This document shows, one piece after another, positions 1 through 7,920 of a DNA stretch of 37,813 nt. The DNA is from an uncultured Oscillospiraceae bacterium (GTDB lineage: Bacteria > Bacillota > Clostridia > Oscillospirales > Oscillospiraceae): NCBI GenBank assembly GCA_944385665.1, contig CALWYB010000023.1, forward strand, positions 1 to 37,813, given 5' to 3'. The notes under the pieces were generated by a model that was not told the origin of the DNA, ran no database searches, and worked only from the letters and a program-made list of their open reading frames with translations. The number at the start of each line of letters is the position of its first letter. Position 1 is the first letter of the stretch. Made by a program: the position numbers and the translations under genes.

Positions 1-969
1 GGCGAGTTCTCCATCCGCCACACCACCCGCAACTTCCCCAACCGGGAGGGCTCCAAGCCCGGCGAGGGCCAGATGGCCGGGGTCGCCCTCATGGACGCCC
101 GCAGTATCGCTGCCACCGCCCGCAACGGCGGCCGCCTCACCGCTGCCACCGAGCTGGACGTGGACTACAACACTCCTCCTTATCACTTCGACGGCGGTGT
201 GTACGCCAAGCGGGTGTACAACGGATGGGGCCACCCCCAGCCTGAGGCCCAGCTGAAGTTCGGCCCCAACATCAAGGACTGGCCCAAGATGCCCGCCCTC
301 AGCGATGACATCCTGCTGAAGGTGGTCTCCCATATCACCGACCCCGTGACCACCACCGACGAGCTCATCCCCTCCGGCGAGACCTCCTCCTACCGCTCCA
401 ACCCCCTGCGTCTGGCCGAGTTTGCCCTCTTCCGGAAGGACCCGGAGTATGTGGGCCGAGCTAAGGCTGTGCTGTCCTATGAGCGCAGCCGGGAAGCCGG
501 AGAGTCCACCGGCGACGAGGTCGCCTCCATCTACGAGACCCTGAAAGCCTCCGGCCTGGCGGTCGATCCTCAGAACACCGTCATCGCCAGCACCATCTAC
601 GCCAACAAGCCCGGCGACGGCTCCGCCCGGGAACAGGCCGCCTCCTGCCAGCGGGTGCTGGGCGCCGGCGCCAACCTGGCCATGGAGTACGCCACCAAGC
701 GCTACCGCTCCAACTGCATCAACTGGGGCATGCTGCCCTTCCTGGTGAAGTCTGCCGACGTGGTGGAAAACGGCGACTGGGTCTTTGTCCCCGGCATCCG
801 CAAGGTGCTGCTGGAGGGCGGCGAAGAGGCCACCGCCTACGCCGTCCACGAGGGCAAGGTCACTTCCTTCCCCTTCTCTCTGGGCCACCTCACCGGCCCT
901 GAGCGCCAGATCCTGGCCGACGGCTGCCTCATTAACTACTATAAGTTTCATGAATCAGTGAATGGATGA
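1..969 (+). CDS. Aconitase-family hydratase (YbhJ-like), 3' part
   Basis: The frame is open from the first base, so the gene is cut at its 5' end; 322 C-terminal residues are present. Near the left edge the protein has a TTRNFPNREG stretch followed by GVALMDARSIAATA, which matches the swivel-domain signature of the aconitase/isopropylmalate dehydratase superfamily (TNRNFPGR in aconitases). The remaining 250 residues diverge from classical aconitase and resemble the YbhJ-like hydratases common in gut Clostridia. The Fe-S binding cysteines would lie in the missing N-terminal part, so it cannot be judged whether the enzyme is complete. The substrate is unknown; citrate/isocitrate is not established. 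A strong hairpin terminator follows about 60 bases after the stop. The family assignment is firm, the specific reaction is not. Confidence 0.8.
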   Translation, partial: GEFSIRHTTRNFPNREGSKPGEGQMAGVALMDARSIAATARNGGRLTAATELDVDYNTPPYHFDGGVYAKRVYNGWGHPQPEAQLKFGPNIKDWPKMPALSDDILLKVVSHITDPVTTTDELIPSGETSSYRSNPLRLAEFALFRKDPEYVGRAKAVLSYERSREAGESTGDEVASIYETLKASGLAVDPQNTVIASTIYANKPGDGSAREQAASCQRVLGAGANLAMEYATKRYRSNCINWGMLPFLVKSADVVENGDWVFVPGIRKVLLEGGEEATAYAVHEGKVTSFPFSLGHLTGPERQILADGCLINYYKFHESVNG

Positions 970-1027
970 TCCAATTGGGTTTCATGCTTTCTTCGCAGAA
1001 AAGAATTTTTTCACATAAGCCAAACAA

Positions 1028-1072
1028 AAAGCTGCCGAGAGCCGCTCAAACTGCGGTGCTCGGCAGCTTTTT
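1028..1072 (+). terminator. Intrinsic terminator after hydratase gene
   Basis: A 12-bp perfect stem (AAAGCTGCCGAG at 1028-1039 with its complement at 1059-1070) is extended by an inner GCCGC/GCGGT pairing and followed by a T run. It lies just downstream of the hydratase stop. The rest of the gap to the next gene (1073-1279) holds only a promoter; no gene was seen there. Confidence 0.88.
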
Positions 1073-1204
1073 CATGGAGACCGGCCACATTTTCACCTGT
1101 TGGAGCACACGGAAACACGGTGTTCAAAGCGTGCAAAAAAGATGGTCCCAATGGCGATACCGCACTGCAATAGAGCAGGCCTGCACGTCTGGTATACTGC
1201 TTTC

Positions 1205-1233
1205 TTGCTTTTATATAGGGCTGCTGTTATAAT
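1205..1233 (+). promoter_or_regulatory. Sigma-A promoter for 147-aa membrane protein
   Basis: TTGCTT (1205-1210) and a perfect TATAAT (1228-1233) are separated by 17 bases, about 45 bases upstream of the ATG at 1280. This placement also argues against the longer frame that opens at 1100, because that start would lie upstream of the promoter. Confidence 0.7.
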
Positions 1234-1279
1234 TTACTTGGAACTTCTACTTCAAAAGTGCGGGTTTGGGAGGTTCAAG

Positions 1280-1723
1280 ATGAAAATATATCATAAGGGA
1301 TTCTTTCTATGTGGTATTCTCTTTCTGCTTCCTTTGCCTCTTTTTGCATTGGGCGTTATGGAGGCAGACCTGTGGCAATGGCTCCTTTCTATCGGCCTTT
1401 CCGCAAAGTTCTTATTTGCCGGGCTTTCAAAGAGAGAAGCCCAGCGGCAGAGCAACATCGAAAACAACTATCAAAGGGCATCCAGGGAACTGTTTGGAAA
1501 ATACGCCTGGATGAAAACAAATCTTCCCTGGCTCATTGCAGGCGGCTTTTTTATCGCTGCCCTACTGATCCGATGCCTATTCGATGTTGTCATTCCTGTA
1601 TGGGTCGCCGTTTGTTTTGTGATTGCGCTTACCATCTCCGTTTTTTACAGTCTTGGCCTGAACCAAGAAATCGTAGAACATATTGACACAGAAATGAATT
1701 CAGATCATGAGACGAACTGCTAA
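1280..1723 (+). CDS. Small membrane protein, function unknown
   Basis: A 147-aa protein with about four hydrophobic segments (roughly residues 6-26, 32-49, 83-103 and 107-128) and a polar loop rich in Arg, Gln and Glu between the second and third. I do not recognise a family. The start at 1280 is chosen because GGGAGGT lies about 7 bases upstream and a good promoter ends at 1233; an in-frame start at 1100 is rejected. The next gene starts 24 bases after the stop and is also a small four-segment membrane protein, so the two are probably cotranscribed and may act together. Base composition is more AT-rich than in the neighbouring housekeeping genes, which hints at accessory or acquired DNA (inference). 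Confidence 0.65.
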   Translation: MKIYHKGFFLCGILFLLPLPLFALGVMEADLWQWLLSIGLSAKFLFAGLSKREAQRQSNIENNYQRASRELFGKYAWMKTNLPWLIAGGFFIAALLIRCLFDVVIPVWVAVCFVIALTISVFYSLGLNQEIVEHIDTEMNSDHETNC

Positions 1724-1746
1724 GCTCTTTTATGGGGAGATGTGAC

Positions 1747-2202
1747 ATGAAAAAATCATGGTGGAAAGGTCCTTTGTATTGCACCGCTGCCAGTTGGGTT
1801 TGCTTTCAATTGTACGTTCGTTTCTTGGGAAGATTCACGTTAGAAATTTTGCCGGATGGAACCATCACATCGGATAATACCCGGACGATGATCCTATCTG
1901 CGGGTCTTTTTCTTGTGGTCATCTGCGTGGGAGGCCTTTGCTTTTTCCGCAGCATGACACGAAAGGAAATCTTCTGCTCCGCTTCCGTCCTGGCTGCTCT
2001 GAATCTTGTATTGGGCCTAATCGTTTATCAAATGCAGGGAATGGCCTCCATCTATTTTGCCGAGTTCACAGAGTGGTCCAGTTTTATTTCCAGGCTGCTG
2101 TTCCAGATTACGCAGAACATTTGGATCACCGCTATTATCACCTGGATATTTCCTCCATATGTTTTTGTTCTCTTTGGAAAGAAGGCCGCCAGCAAGAGTT
2201 AA
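1747..2202 (+). CDS. Small membrane protein, function unknown
   Basis: A 151-aa protein with about four membrane segments (around residues 12-30, 48-68, 78-96 and 120-142) and a short basic C-terminus ending FGKKAASKS. No family is recognised. The ATG at 1747 is preferred over the in-frame ATG at 1732 because GGGGAGA sits 6 bases before it. It follows the previous membrane protein by 24 bases and is closed by a strong terminator, so the pair forms a two-gene transcription unit. Like its neighbour it is AT-richer than the rest of the window. A role as an immunity or transport accessory is possible, but nothing in the sequence proves it. Confidence 0.65.
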   Translation: MKKSWWKGPLYCTAASWVCFQLYVRFLGRFTLEILPDGTITSDNTRTMILSAGLFLVVICVGGLCFFRSMTRKEIFCSASVLAALNLVLGLIVYQMQGMASIYFAEFTEWSSFISRLLFQITQNIWITAIITWIFPPYVFVLFGKKAASKS

Positions 2203-2225
2203 ACGTCAGGAGAAAACATGGAGAA

Positions 2226-2274
2226 ACCGGGAGGGCTGCGCTCGTTTCAAGCACAGCCCTCCCGGTATTTTTTA
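2226..2274 (+). terminator. Intrinsic terminator of the two-gene membrane unit
   Basis: A 13-bp perfect stem (ACCGGGAGGGCTG at 2226-2238 with its complement at 2254-2266) is followed by a T-rich tail (TATTTTTT). It closes the two small membrane-protein genes. Confidence 0.88.
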
Positions 2275-2397
2275 TCATACGCGCTGCGGACCCTCTCCCC
2301 CGAATCTCACAGAATACCGCAAATTTCTTTCTCCTTGACAGGCTCCATCTTTAACCTGCGGTTTCTTTTTCTGCCGTTCCATTTAACAACCCGGCTA

Positions 2398-2426
2398 TTG
2401 TTCCCCCTCCCCTGCTCTGCTATGAT
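2398..2426 (+). promoter_or_regulatory. Promoter of XRE/TPR-like regulator
   Basis: TTGTTC (2398-2403), a 17-base spacer and TATGAT (2421-2426) lie 27 bases upstream of the ATG at 2453, which also has a near-perfect GGAGGTGG ribosome site. Confidence 0.6.
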
Positions 2427-2452
2427 AAAAATATCAAAACCGGAGGTGGAGT

Positions 2453-3511
2453 ATGAAAATCGGTGCAATCATTCGGCAAAAGCGAAAGGAGCTCTCCCTC
2501 ACCCAGGAGCAGCTGGCAGACCGTCTTGGGGTATCGGCCCCGGCCGTCCATAAGTGGGAGAAAGGAACCACATATCCGGACATCACCACTCTGCCCGCCC
2601 TGGCCCGGGTTCTCAAGACCGACCTTAACACCCTTCTCTCCTTCCAGGAGGATCTGACGGCTGAGGAGATCGCCCGTTTTACCAAGGACTTGGACCGGTT
2701 GATCCGTGAGGAAGGGTATGAGGCCGCTTTTCAGCGGGCAATGGATGAGATCCACCAGTATCCCAACTGTGAAGCGCTGATCTATCCGGTGATCTTTTAC
2801 CTGGATGGAGCCCGTTTTCTCCACGGCGTTCCAAACCCGGACGCCTACACGGAGCGGCTGATGCCCTTTTATGAGCAGATGTCCCACAGCCAGACACCGG
2901 AGATCCGGGATGCCGCCCTGACCATGCGCATCGCCTATCACCGTAACCGGAAGGAATTTTCCCAGGCGGAGGAGCTCATCCACACGATTCCATCCACCTG
3001 CATGGACAAAGAAGAACAATTGGCCTCGCTCTACACCCAGCAAGAGAAGTGGGAAGATGCCCAGCGGCTCTGGGAGCGCCGGATCATGCAGAGTGCCACG
3101 AAGCTTCAGACGGCTTTGATTTGTTTGATGGAAATCGCGGAAAAAGAGAACCGCCCACAGGATGCCCAGTTCTGTGCGGACACCTATCAGCAGGTCTCCA
3201 GCCTGCTCCATGTGACCCAGTGGATCCCCTACACCGCCAAATTCCAGTTGGCCTCTCTTCGGAAGGACAAGACCGCCTGTCTGTCCGCCCTCCGCCACAT
3301 CCTGCCCGTACTGAAAGAACCCTGGCACCCTCAGGAGTGTCCCCTTTACCGCCACATGGGAAACGGGGATCTGACGGCCCTTGCCCAATCCCTCTATCGC
3401 CGGATCACGGAAGATCTGGAGCACAGTGAGGAGTTTGCCTTCTTCCGTGGCAGCCCGGAATATGAGCAGCTGCGTCAGTCTTTGAATCAAGAGCCTGATG
3501 GAAGGAACTAA
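2453..3511 (+). CDS. XRE-family regulator with helical C-terminal domain
   Basis: A 352-aa cytoplasmic DNA-binding protein. Residues 1-66 form a Cro/C1 helix-turn-helix (IGAIIRQKRKELSLTQEQLA then VSAPAVHKWEKG, with YPDITTLPALARVL). The remaining 285 residues are predominantly helical, with pairs such as EFSQAEELIH and KWEDAQRLWERR that resemble tetratricopeptide-like helices. Such C-termini in Firmicutes often bind a signalling peptide or protein, but no ligand can be named here. It has its own promoter and a GGAGGTGG site. It converges with the membrane-anchored XRE gene, leaving only 13 bases between their stops and no visible terminator. The N-terminal assignment is certain; the role of the C-terminus is inference. 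Confidence 0.85.
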   Translation: MKIGAIIRQKRKELSLTQEQLADRLGVSAPAVHKWEKGTTYPDITTLPALARVLKTDLNTLLSFQEDLTAEEIARFTKDLDRLIREEGYEAAFQRAMDEIHQYPNCEALIYPVIFYLDGARFLHGVPNPDAYTERLMPFYEQMSHSQTPEIRDAALTMRIAYHRNRKEFSQAEELIHTIPSTCMDKEEQLASLYTQQEKWEDAQRLWERRIMQSATKLQTALICLMEIAEKENRPQDAQFCADTYQQVSSLLHVTQWIPYTAKFQLASLRKDKTACLSALRHILPVLKEPWHPQECPLYRHMGNGDLTALAQSLYRRITEDLEHSEEFAFFRGSPEYEQLRQSLNQEPDGRN

Positions 3512-3524
3512 CGTTCTGTGCCGG

Positions 3525-4418
3525 CTAGGATCGTCCCGCTGGATGGTACTTCTTCCAGAAGAAAATCAAGGATAGGAAGCCCGGTATTGCGATATACAGT
3601 ACCATGGCAGCCACGGAAATTTGACCGATGCTCTCCAGATCGGAAAACGTCAGCCCAGCACCCAGGTACAGCAGCGTAACCGGCAGCGAGATCAGACCGA
3701 TGATCTTATGGGCCAGATACCACGTCTCCTCATCCTGCACTGTCCACGGCAGGCGCAGGCCGGTGTGCCGCTGGAACGGAAGCCGGGGAGAAAGTGCGCC
3801 GCAAAAGAGGAACACGCAGGAAAAAATGCCCATGAGCAGCCAGCCTTCCTGCTGTTCGGTCAGGGTGATCACCTTTGCCTGTATCAGTGCGCAAAGCAGG
3901 ATCCCCGCCGCCAAACAGGCCGCGCTGAACACGGTGGCTGCCCTGAGCGCTTTCCTCTGGGCCGGCGAAACCGTGGTTTCCGAAAACAGGGCCAGATTCC
4001 GGTCCAGAATCAGCAGCGCCAAACCAAAACAGCCGCCTACCAAACCCAGCGACACCATGGGGTCGCGTACCCCAATCATAATCAGCAGCGCAGCAAAAGA
4101 GAGGAAGATGATCTGCCCTCTCTTTTTTCCGGCCAGGGCATTTCTTTGCAGCTGCCGGCTGCGTTCCGCCAGCTCTTCATTGACCCTGGCCAGTTCCGCA
4201 GCGAGGTCGACCGTTGGCTCCTCCGGCGTCAAATCCAGCAGCCGATGGACCGGCACTTCCAACGCCTTGGAAATGTCTATGAGCACATCCGCATCCGGTA
4301 CGGACAAATTGTTTTCCCACTTGGATAACGTCTGCCGGACCACATGCAGCACGCAGGCAAGTTCTTCCTGTGTATAGCCCTTCTCCTTGCGATACCGTTT
4401 TATGTTATCTCCTAACAT
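3525..4418 (-). CDS. Membrane-anchored XRE-family regulator
   Basis: A 297-aa protein with an N-terminal Cro/C1 helix-turn-helix (residues 1-62: LGDNIKRYRKEKGYTQEELA, VVRQTLSKWENN, PDADVLIDISKAL), a charged linker, and about six membrane segments from residue 100 onward. The last part, around YLAHKIIGLISLPVTLLYLG, is reminiscent of SdpI-type membrane domains, though only loosely. Proteins of this design are thought to couple a membrane event to DNA binding. I start it at 4418 rather than at the upstream in-frame start at 4475, because the latter would lie within the promoter. A 14-bp dyad surrounds the promoter (see its own entry), suggesting autoregulation. The gene is convergent with the XRE/helical regulator. 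Confidence 0.82.
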   Translation of the reverse strand: MLGDNIKRYRKEKGYTQEELACVLHVVRQTLSKWENNLSVPDADVLIDISKALEVPVHRLLDLTPEEPTVDLAAELARVNEELAERSRQLQRNALAGKKRGQIIFLSFAALLIMIGVRDPMVSLGLVGGCFGLALLILDRNLALFSETTVSPAQRKALRAATVFSAACLAAGILLCALIQAKVITLTEQQEGWLLMGIFSCVFLFCGALSPRLPFQRHTGLRLPWTVQDEETWYLAHKIIGLISLPVTLLYLGAGLTFSDLESIGQISVAAMVLYIAIPGFLSLIFFWKKYHPAGRS

Positions 4419-4420
4419 AG

Positions 4421-4471
4421 CAGCATCCCCTCCCTTGCCAATATTGTAGGTATGGGAGGGGATGCTGTAAA
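4421..4471 (-). promoter_or_regulatory. Promoter with 14-bp operator-like dyad
   Basis: On the minus strand TTTACA (4466-4471) and TACAAT (4443-4448) are separated by 17 bases. A perfect inverted repeat CAGCATCCCCTCCC (4421-4434) and its complement (4454-4467) flanks the -10 box. The arm centres are 33 bp apart, about three helical turns. One arm fills the -35/-10 spacer, the other lies just after the expected start of transcription and contributes to the leader near the ribosome site. This is the arrangement expected of an operator bound by the gene's own XRE product. Confidence 0.65.
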
Positions 4472-4566
4472 GCAATGACTTTTAACATGTGTTTTTTCAG
4501 TCCAAGCGCTGTGCGTCGGCATCTCAGCTGGTTTGCATGGCTGCTCCTCCCGCCCAGGGTTTCCCG

Positions 4567-5364
4567 TCAGGTCCTCCCTGCTGAAGTACAGTCTGAACCG
4601 GAGTTGGATTTGGAGCAAGAGGCGCGGAACTTTTCTTCAATTTCCAGCTCCTGATCTATTTGTTTATAAATCAGAATTTGAGATAAAAAGACGATATACC
4701 ACAGCCCCAGAATGGGGACCAAAAGCAGGGTCCATGGGGCCAGAAGCACATAGATCAGAAGGTAGAGGAGCTGTAAGAGGGTTACCCCTGCCACCCGCCA
4801 GAAATATTTCGCGGTAAACAGGATGATATTCCGCATCCGGTTCAAAGGGTTCTGACGAAACAGGACCAGCTGGGGCCAATAGAGGGTGTTGAGCAGAAGA
4901 AACAGGGCGCCGGAAAACAGGTACAACGCCACAGTGCCCGGCGTCTGAGGCGAGGCGGACCACCAGAACAGGGCCACCATAAAGGCGTACATACCGATGA
5001 GCAGGCCCAGGATCGCCCCGGGGAACAGGCTTTCCAGGCCGTTCTGCCGCCAGCTCTTCCGCCAGGACGTCCACCAGGTGCCCGGTGCGTCCCGCAAGCC
5101 CCGTAAAATGCCGTCATAGAGCCCGGCCAGGAAGGGCCCCCAGATCATCCCGCCCAGGACAGACAGGGGGATGAGCACCAGAATGCTGCTGGACAGGATG
5201 GCGTACCCGATGCCCGCCGCCAGAGGCAGCCCGCCCAGCACGGTGAGCAGATTGAGCTTGATCCAGGAAAAGGCATGCAGGGAGAGCAGCTGCTTATAGC
5301 GGTTGAAGCCCACCTGGCGCACGCGGGGATCATAATACGGGTCCTCATGGACAAACAAACCCAT
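4567..5364 (-). CDS. YesL-family (DUF624) membrane protein
   Basis: A 265-aa integral membrane protein with about five to six hydrophobic segments. The N-terminal MGLFVHEDPYYDPRVRQVGFNRY, the following FSWIKLNLLTVLGGLP and the internal WGPFLAGLYDGILRGLRD are typical of DUF624/YesL proteins, whose genes usually accompany LacI regulators and carbohydrate ABC transporters; their biochemical role is not established. The start at 5364 is chosen over an upstream in-frame start because GGAGGAAGTACC precedes it and the family begins this way. It is the last gene of the leftward lacI run, 13 bases after the lipoprotein gene, and the context supports a role in sugar uptake or envelope adaptation to it. 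Confidence 0.85.
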   Translation of the reverse strand: MGLFVHEDPYYDPRVRQVGFNRYKQLLSLHAFSWIKLNLLTVLGGLPLAAGIGYAILSSSILVLIPLSVLGGMIWGPFLAGLYDGILRGLRDAPGTWWTSWRKSWRQNGLESLFPGAILGLLIGMYAFMVALFWWSASPQTPGTVALYLFSGALFLLLNTLYWPQLVLFRQNPLNRMRNIILFTAKYFWRVAGVTLLQLLYLLIYVLLAPWTLLLVPILGLWYIVFLSQILIYKQIDQELEIEEKFRASCSKSNSGSDCTSAGRT

Positions 5365-5377
5365 GGTACTTCCTCCT

Positions 5378-5983
5378 TCAAGTTTCCTCGCTGCTGTAAT
5401 GGCAGCCGTCCAGGAACTGGAGCAGGATCTCCCGCTCCTGCCCCGAAAAATCCTCCCGGCAGGCCAGTTCCACGCTGATGGCGTACGTGCCGCAGACGGT
5501 AAAGGCGGATACGCCCCGGTCATAGGGGTTGGTCTCCGAGCCGCACGTATAGGCCAGCAGGGTGTAGTCCTGGCCGTTGCGGGTCTCGTTCCAGGTCTCG
5601 GTCACGGTATAGGTCTCCTGCTGCCGGGTGATCCAGTCCTCCTGGTTTTGCCGGGCGTGGGTATCATCCGCGCACCCTGACGCCAGAAGATAGAGCTGGG
5701 CGTCATAGACCTCCACGTCCTCGCCGTCCTCGTTGGTGTATTCGGTGGGTTCTCCGGCCACCCAGGCGGCATAGTAGATGTCCTCCCCGGTGAGCACCGA
5801 GTAATTGTCCAGCAGGGAGAAGCCGTTCCCCGGCTCCTCCGCCCCCAGCACCGAGCCCAGCATGGTCCAGTTGGGGTCCCACGGCGTCCCGTCGTCGGCC
5901 TGATCGGGATACTGACTGCATCCGCTCAGGCCCAGCAGGCCGGCCAGAAGCAGCAGTGTGATCCCATATTTCCACCCTTTCAC
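5378..5983 (-). CDS. Secreted lipoprotein of the sugar locus, function unknown
   Basis: A 201-aa protein with a clear type II signal peptide (GITLLLLAGLLGLSGC; lipid-anchored Cys at about residue 22). The mature part is acidic and rich in Tyr, Thr and Asp, with several cysteines (SGCADD, AYTCGSE, VCGTY, ACRED, DGCHY) that may form disulfides. No known domain is recognised. Its start codon overlaps the stop of the preceding gene (ATGA at 5980-5983), so the two are translationally coupled. Being placed between a one-TM surface protein and YesL under lacI control suggests an extracellular accessory of the transporter, but this is inference from position alone. Confidence 0.72.
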   Translation of the reverse strand: MKGWKYGITLLLLAGLLGLSGCSQYPDQADDGTPWDPNWTMLGSVLGAEEPGNGFSLLDNYSVLTGEDIYYAAWVAGEPTEYTNEDGEDVEVYDAQLYLLASGCADDTHARQNQEDWITRQQETYTVTETWNETRNGQDYTLLAYTCGSETNPYDRGVSAFTVCGTYAISVELACREDFSGQEREILLQFLDGCHYSSEET

Positions 5984-6708
5984 TGGTCACTCCCCCTTGT
6001 GATGGCATCCCAAAGTGCGTCGCATTCCTGGGCATCGGAGCAGGTCCGCTCTGTCCAGAAGCCCCGTCGAGCCACCCACAGGGACGAGAGCAGCTCCTGG
6101 CTGTCCCCCTGGATCTCCTGGTCCAGGATTTTCTCGGTATACTCCCCCAGCGGCAGGTCTTGAAGGACCGGACAATGGGACCAGGCGACGCAGCAGCTCT
6201 CGTAGTCCCGGTCTGTCTCCTCCGGCAGACTCCCGTCCAGACGGCGCAGGACCTGATAGTTGGCCTGGAACACCTCCGGGTCCTCCAGCAGGAAAAAGTA
6301 GCTCTCGCAGGCGTCCAGGTCGGCCATCAGCCGGGTGCTGCCCGCATAGGCATACACAGCCCCCTCGCCGGAGCCGTCCCCCATCACATACTGGTTCAGA
6401 CGGACCACCACCTGGCCGTCGCCGTTGCAGTCAGTCCCCAGATCCGCCAGCGCGGACTCCAGGGCAGCTGCCGTATCCTCCGGCAGGGCGGCAGAGCCCA
6501 CATAGGCCACCTGGTAGTCCGGCGCTGTCTGCCCGACCCCCAAGAGCCTGGCCCCCAGATAGGCGCCCACCGCAAGCAGCCCCACCCCCAGCAGCACGTG
6601 CCACTTATGGTAATACCACCAGTTTGCCCGCTTCTGCCGGGCAGTCAATTCCACGGGCTGGTCCGGCTGGACATCCCGGTATTTCCACTTGAGATACTCG
6701 CTGGCCAT
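5980..6708 (-). CDS. One-TM extracytoplasmic protein, function unknown
   Basis: A 242-aa protein: a short cytoplasmic N-terminus with basic, Trp/Tyr-rich residues (ARQKRANWWYYHKWH), one membrane segment (about 38-58, VLLGVGLLAVGAYLGARLLG) and an outside domain of about 180 residues. That domain starts DYQVAYVGSAALPEDTAAAL and has a calcium-loop-like DLGTDCNGDGQVVV segment, which could bind a metal. It begins 17 bases after lacI and overlaps the lipoprotein gene by 4 bases. I do not recognise the family, although similar short membrane-anchored proteins accompany DUF624 genes in Clostridia. The operon position implies a partner of the lipoprotein and YesL. Confidence 0.72.
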   Translation of the reverse strand: MASEYLKWKYRDVQPDQPVELTARQKRANWWYYHKWHVLLGVGLLAVGAYLGARLLGVGQTAPDYQVAYVGSAALPEDTAAALESALADLGTDCNGDGQVVVRLNQYVMGDGSGEGAVYAYAGSTRLMADLDACESYFFLLEDPEVFQANYQVLRRLDGSLPEETDRDYESCCVAWSHCPVLQDLPLGEYTEKILDQEIQGDSQELLSSLWVARRGFWTERTCSDAQECDALWDAITRGSDQ

Positions 6709-6725
6709 ACGAAGCCCTCCTTCGT

Positions 6726-7718
6726 TCAGACCGGGTCCTGGGTCGTACCGCCGGGAGCATAGCTCACCGGCAGACAGATGAGACTGGGCAGGTCGCTTTT
6801 GTCCTCCTTTAAGAGGATGTCCACACAGGTCTCAGCCAGAAGAGGGATGGGCTGGACGATGGTGGAGCACTCCGGCGCGCGGCCCATATGGATGGCCGTA
6901 CCATCAAAGCCGATGAGCTGCACATCCTCCGGAGCATGGACCCCCAGCGCCGAGAGCATGTTCCGGATCTCCAGGGCCAGCACGTCGGTGCAGCAGAAAA
7001 TGCCGTCATAGTCCAGGCGGCCCTGATGGATATGAGCCTGAAGAAAATCCCGGAAGGGGTCCAGACCGTCGCTGTCCCGCAGGTAGAGGGTATCGTGTTC
7101 CACCCCCGCACCCCGGCAGAAGGACTCGAAGCCGTCCCGCCGCTTGTCCGACTCCCCGGCTACGGTGGAGCCGATGCGCAGGAACAGCAGCCGCTGGCAG
7201 CCCAGCTCCACCAGCTTCTTGGCCGCCATCTGTCCGCCGCCGAAGTTGTCCGAGGCCACACAGGGCACATCGGGGCTCACATAGCGGTCGAAGCTGACGA
7301 AGGGGACCTTGTCCGCCACCTGAAGGTTGGGGTTATAGGTCAGCCCGATGATCCCATCCACCTGGTTTTGCTGGGCCATGTGGATGTAGCGCTGCTCCGC
7401 CTCCGGGTCAAAGTCGGTGATGGACAAAAACATACGGTAGCCCCGCTTGGTCAGAGCCTGGCAGAGGTTCTGGGCCAGGACAGAGAAGAAAGGATTGATG
7501 ATGTTGGGCAGCACCACCGCCACCGCATAGGTCCGGTTGGTTTTCAAGCCCCGGGCGTAGTTGTTGACCTGATAGCCCAGCCGCTTTGCCGCCTCCAGCA
7601 CCCGCTGGCGGTATTCCTCGCCCACGGGGGCATTGTTGAACACTTTGGATACGGTCCCCAGCGCCACGCCCGCCTCCCGGGCCACATCTTTCATTGTCGG
7701 AGCGGAACTCCGTCTCAT
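6726..7718 (-). CDS. LacI-family transcriptional regulator
   Basis: A 330-aa repressor-type regulator. Residues about 6-55 hold the LacI helix-turn-helix (TMKDVAREAGVALGTVSKVFNN, then LGYQVNNYARGLKTNRT hinge region). The rest is a periplasmic-binding-protein-like effector domain (VVLPNIINPFFSVLAQNL, VDGIIGLTYNP, VPFVSFDRYV, VQLIGFDGTA). The ATG at 7718 follows AGGCGGTGG by 5 bases; an in-frame GTG at 7727 is less well placed. It is transcribed away from the ABC/GH32 genes and heads a leftward operon with three membrane or secreted proteins. TGAAACG-type operator candidates lie in the shared upstream region, including one inside its own promoter, so it probably represses both directions until a sugar, perhaps a fructo-oligosaccharide, binds. 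Confidence 0.92.
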   Translation of the reverse strand: MRRSSAPTMKDVAREAGVALGTVSKVFNNAPVGEEYRQRVLEAAKRLGYQVNNYARGLKTNRTYAVAVVLPNIINPFFSVLAQNLCQALTKRGYRMFLSITDFDPEAEQRYIHMAQQNQVDGIIGLTYNPNLQVADKVPFVSFDRYVSPDVPCVASDNFGGGQMAAKKLVELGCQRLLFLRIGSTVAGESDKRRDGFESFCRGAGVEHDTLYLRDSDGLDPFRDFLQAHIHQGRLDYDGIFCCTDVLALEIRNMLSALGVHAPEDVQLIGFDGTAIHMGRAPECSTIVQPIPLLAETCVDILLKEDKSDLPSLICLPVSYAPGGTTQDPV

Positions 7719-7737
7719 CTGTACCACCGCCTTTTTG

Positions 7738-7749
7738 TGAAACGTATCA
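7738..7749. promoter_or_regulatory. LacI-type operator candidate O1
   Basis: TGAAACGTATCA is a near-palindrome of the LacI-family type with central CG, and the flanking G and C extend the symmetry. It lies 19 bases upstream of the lacI ATG, inside the lacI leader. Confidence 0.6.
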
Positions 7750-7783
7750 CGTGCATTTCACGGGATTTCATGAACATGATTCC

Positions 7784-7811
7784 ATTATATTCATGAAACG
7801 TTTTTTTGCAA
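7784..7811 (-). promoter_or_regulatory. lacI promoter with overlapping operator O2
   Basis: Minus strand TTGCAA (7806-7811), 16-base spacer, TATAAT (7784-7789). A second operator-like half-conserved sequence TGAAACGTTTTT (7794-7805) fills the spacer, which suggests autorepression of the lacI operon. Confidence 0.62.
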
Positions 7812-7920
7812 CCCAATTTTTGAAAAATTGGCGTATCCGCTTATTTATTTCCGGGTTGCACAAAAAATAGGCTGGATTTTTATGGAGAACAGAGAAGAAC
7901 AAAAATGCGGCCCAATTGCC

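Noticed and set aside
966-1232. 88-codon frame after the hydratase gene
   Set aside because: It runs through the hydratase terminator and a promoter; no ribosome site and no recognisable product.
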